Assembly (NCBI GenBank): GCA_002362155.1
Contig: DETN01000023.1
Span: 1 to 7,125, forward strand
DNA: 7,125 nt
Origin: Lachnospiraceae bacterium UBA3287
GTDB lineage: Bacteria; Bacillota; Clostridia; Lachnospirales; Lachnospiraceae
Direction: 5' to 3'
Below are positions 6,234 to 7,125 of this stretch, piece after piece. The notes beneath the pieces were generated by a model that saw only the letters and a program-made list of their open reading frames with translations, searched no databases and was not told the origin of the DNA. Position 1 is the stretch's first letter. Every line of letters begins with the position of its first letter. Made by a program: the position numbers and the translations under genes.

Positions 6234-6271
6234 AAGGCAGCTCAGAGGACCGGTGTCCTCCAGGCTGCCTT
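6234..6271 (-). terminator. Intrinsic terminator of the NYN-domain gene (possibly shared by the convergent hydrolase unit)
   Basis: AAGGCAGC (6234-6241) pairs with GCTGCCTT (6264-6271). Inside, GAGGAC (6245-6250) pairs with GTCCTC (6255-6260) around the tetraloop CGGT, with a 3x3 internal loop between the two stems. It begins 8 bases past the NYN gene stop. On the - strand the hairpin runs into a T-rich tail (TTTCTTATTTATTTC), the arrangement of an intrinsic terminator. On the + strand it is followed by ATTCTGCG, too poor in T for a strong terminator, so rightward termination would be weak. Confidence 0.8.
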
Positions 6272-6279
6272 ATTCTGCG

Positions 6280-7125
6280 TCATACGATGGGATTTTTCAG
6301 GGATGCGTAGCGGCCGTTCACTTCCAGGGAATGGATGTTGCGGTTGAGATAGACGGAGAAGCGGGTCACGCCGCTTTTTTTGATGGTGGCGTCCAGGTTG
6401 GGATTGACCTTTTCCAGCTCCTTTTTCAGGGCGGACAGGTACATGTCGCTGGTCTGGTGCCTGCGGTAGATCTGCAGGATCTGGTCCTCTATATCGGAGT
6501 CCCTTGCGGCCCTGAGAGAGACCCAGACAGCGTTGTCCCGGTTCTCCACGGTCAGGGAGGGGAAGTCCATCAGGAACTCGGAGAGCTTGGAGTAGTGGTA
6601 GTTGCGGGTGTCGAAATCGGGGAAGATCTTGACCAGACGGGATCCGATCTCTCCCAGGCCCGTTTCCTTGCCCTCCGCGCTGTTGTCGGTGATCATGTTG
6701 ATGATCTCGTCCTCGATCACGCTCTTGTCGGTGAAGGCGGGAATATCGCCCTCGTCCCCGTCGGAATCGGGAGAAAGGTCATCCCCGCTCTCCTGGACAG
6801 GATCGGGAAGGGGCTCCGTGGTCTGGGACGATTTCTTCTTTTTGGAAGGAGCGGGGGCAGCAGCCTTCTTCCGGGACTTTCTGGAAGGAACGCTCTCCTC
6901 GTCGCTGTCGCCGCCGGAGAGGACGTCCAGGAAAATGAAGCGCTCGCAGGAGACGCGGAAGGATTCGGGAGTCTTTTTCTCTCCCATGCCGATGACCACC
7001 TTGCCGGCTTCCCGAAGGCGGGTGGCCAGCTTGTTGAAGTCTCCGTCGCTGGAGCAGATGCAGAAGCCCTGGACCTCGCCGGTATAGAGGATGTCCATGG
7101 CGTCGATGATCAGACCGATGTCGGA
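6280..7125 (-). CDS. NYN-domain (PIN-like RNase) protein with C-terminal OST-HTH/LOTUS domain, 5' end outside the window
   Basis: The frame is open to the right edge, so 281 residues of the C-terminal part are visible and the start is missing; the internal ATG at 7098 is not the real start. Visible residues 1-70 are the second half of a NYN domain: SDIGLIIDAMD, then CSSDGDFNKLATRLREAGK, with the acidic metal-site residues D8, D27 and D29 kept. The first conserved Asp of the fold would be outside. A Ser/Lys/Asp/Glu-rich, probably disordered linker covers about 70-135, with a basic half (RKSRKK, SKKKKS) and an acidic half. Residues about 136-205 match an OST-HTH/LOTUS winged helix (LGEIGSRLVKIFPDFDTRNYHYSKLSEFL). 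The last 70 residues have a similar pattern (LSALKKELEKVNPNLDAT, then a strand pair) and may be a second, diverged copy. NYN domains are PIN-like metal-dependent nucleases and LOTUS domains bind RNA, so a role in RNA cleavage or turnover is likely. Its terminator is at 6234-6271. Confidence 0.9.
   Translation of the reverse strand, partial: SDIGLIIDAMDILYTGEVQGFCICSSDGDFNKLATRLREAGKVVIGMGEKKTPESFRVSCERFIFLDVLSGGDSDEESVPSRKSRKKAAAPAPSKKKKSSQTTEPLPDPVQESGDDLSPDSDGDEGDIPAFTDKSVIEDEIINMITDNSAEGKETGLGEIGSRLVKIFPDFDTRNYHYSKLSEFLMDFPSLTVENRDNAVWVSLRAARDSDIEDQILQIYRRHQTSDMYLSALKKELEKVNPNLDATIKKSGVTRFSVYLNRNIHSLEVNGRYASLKNPIV

Overview
The window reads as a dense, GC-rich (about 60% by eye) chromosomal stretch of a Firmicute. 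Clostridia, perhaps Lachnospiraceae-like, fits best: RlmH is of the Firmicute type ending in PYHK, most genes have strong G-rich Shine-Dalgarno sequences, genes overlap or are tightly spaced, and a NYN/OST-HTH protein and a cytoplasmic GH2 enzyme are present. The taxonomic guess is an inference. No IS element, CRISPR array, tRNA, rRNA or phage gene is visible.

Layout, left to right. (1) 41-2327, + strand: a two-gene unit with a GH2 glycoside hydrolase whose 3' end overlaps the start of a gamma-class carbonic anhydrase-like hexapeptide protein. A perfect TATAAT lies just upstream at 16-21. (2) 2318-2791, - strand: rlmH, tail-to-tail with the carbonic anhydrase and overlapping it by 10 bp. (3) 2792-2849: a 58-bp divergent gap with back-to-back -10 elements. 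(4) 2850-6115, + strand: a two-gene unit. The first gene is a soluble multi-domain protein (NTF2/SnoaL-like domain, two PAS domains, a coiled coil of about 165 residues, and a histidine-kinase-like ATPase fold that has lost its key residues). It is coupled by an ATGA overlap to a membrane-anchored alpha/beta hydrolase with an intact Ser-Asp-His triad. (5) 6116-6233: an extremely A/G-rich gap with short direct repeats, ending in a hairpin that acts as terminator for the leftward gene. (6) 6280-7125, - strand: the 3' part of a NYN-domain ribonuclease-like protein with a charged linker and one or two LOTUS/OST-HTH-type winged helices. Its start lies outside the window.

Functionally this is mostly housekeeping plus signalling: sugar catabolism (GH2), CO2/bicarbonate or related metal-site chemistry (gamma-CA), 23S rRNA modification (RlmH) and probable RNA metabolism (NYN-LOTUS). 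The least ordinary part is the coupled pair at 2850-6115. There a cytoplasmic small-molecule-sensor-like pseudokinase without a recognisable phospho-acceptor histidine is translated together with a membrane-tethered hydrolase. This is a candidate for an undescribed sensor/effector pair, but the functional link rests on gene coupling alone.
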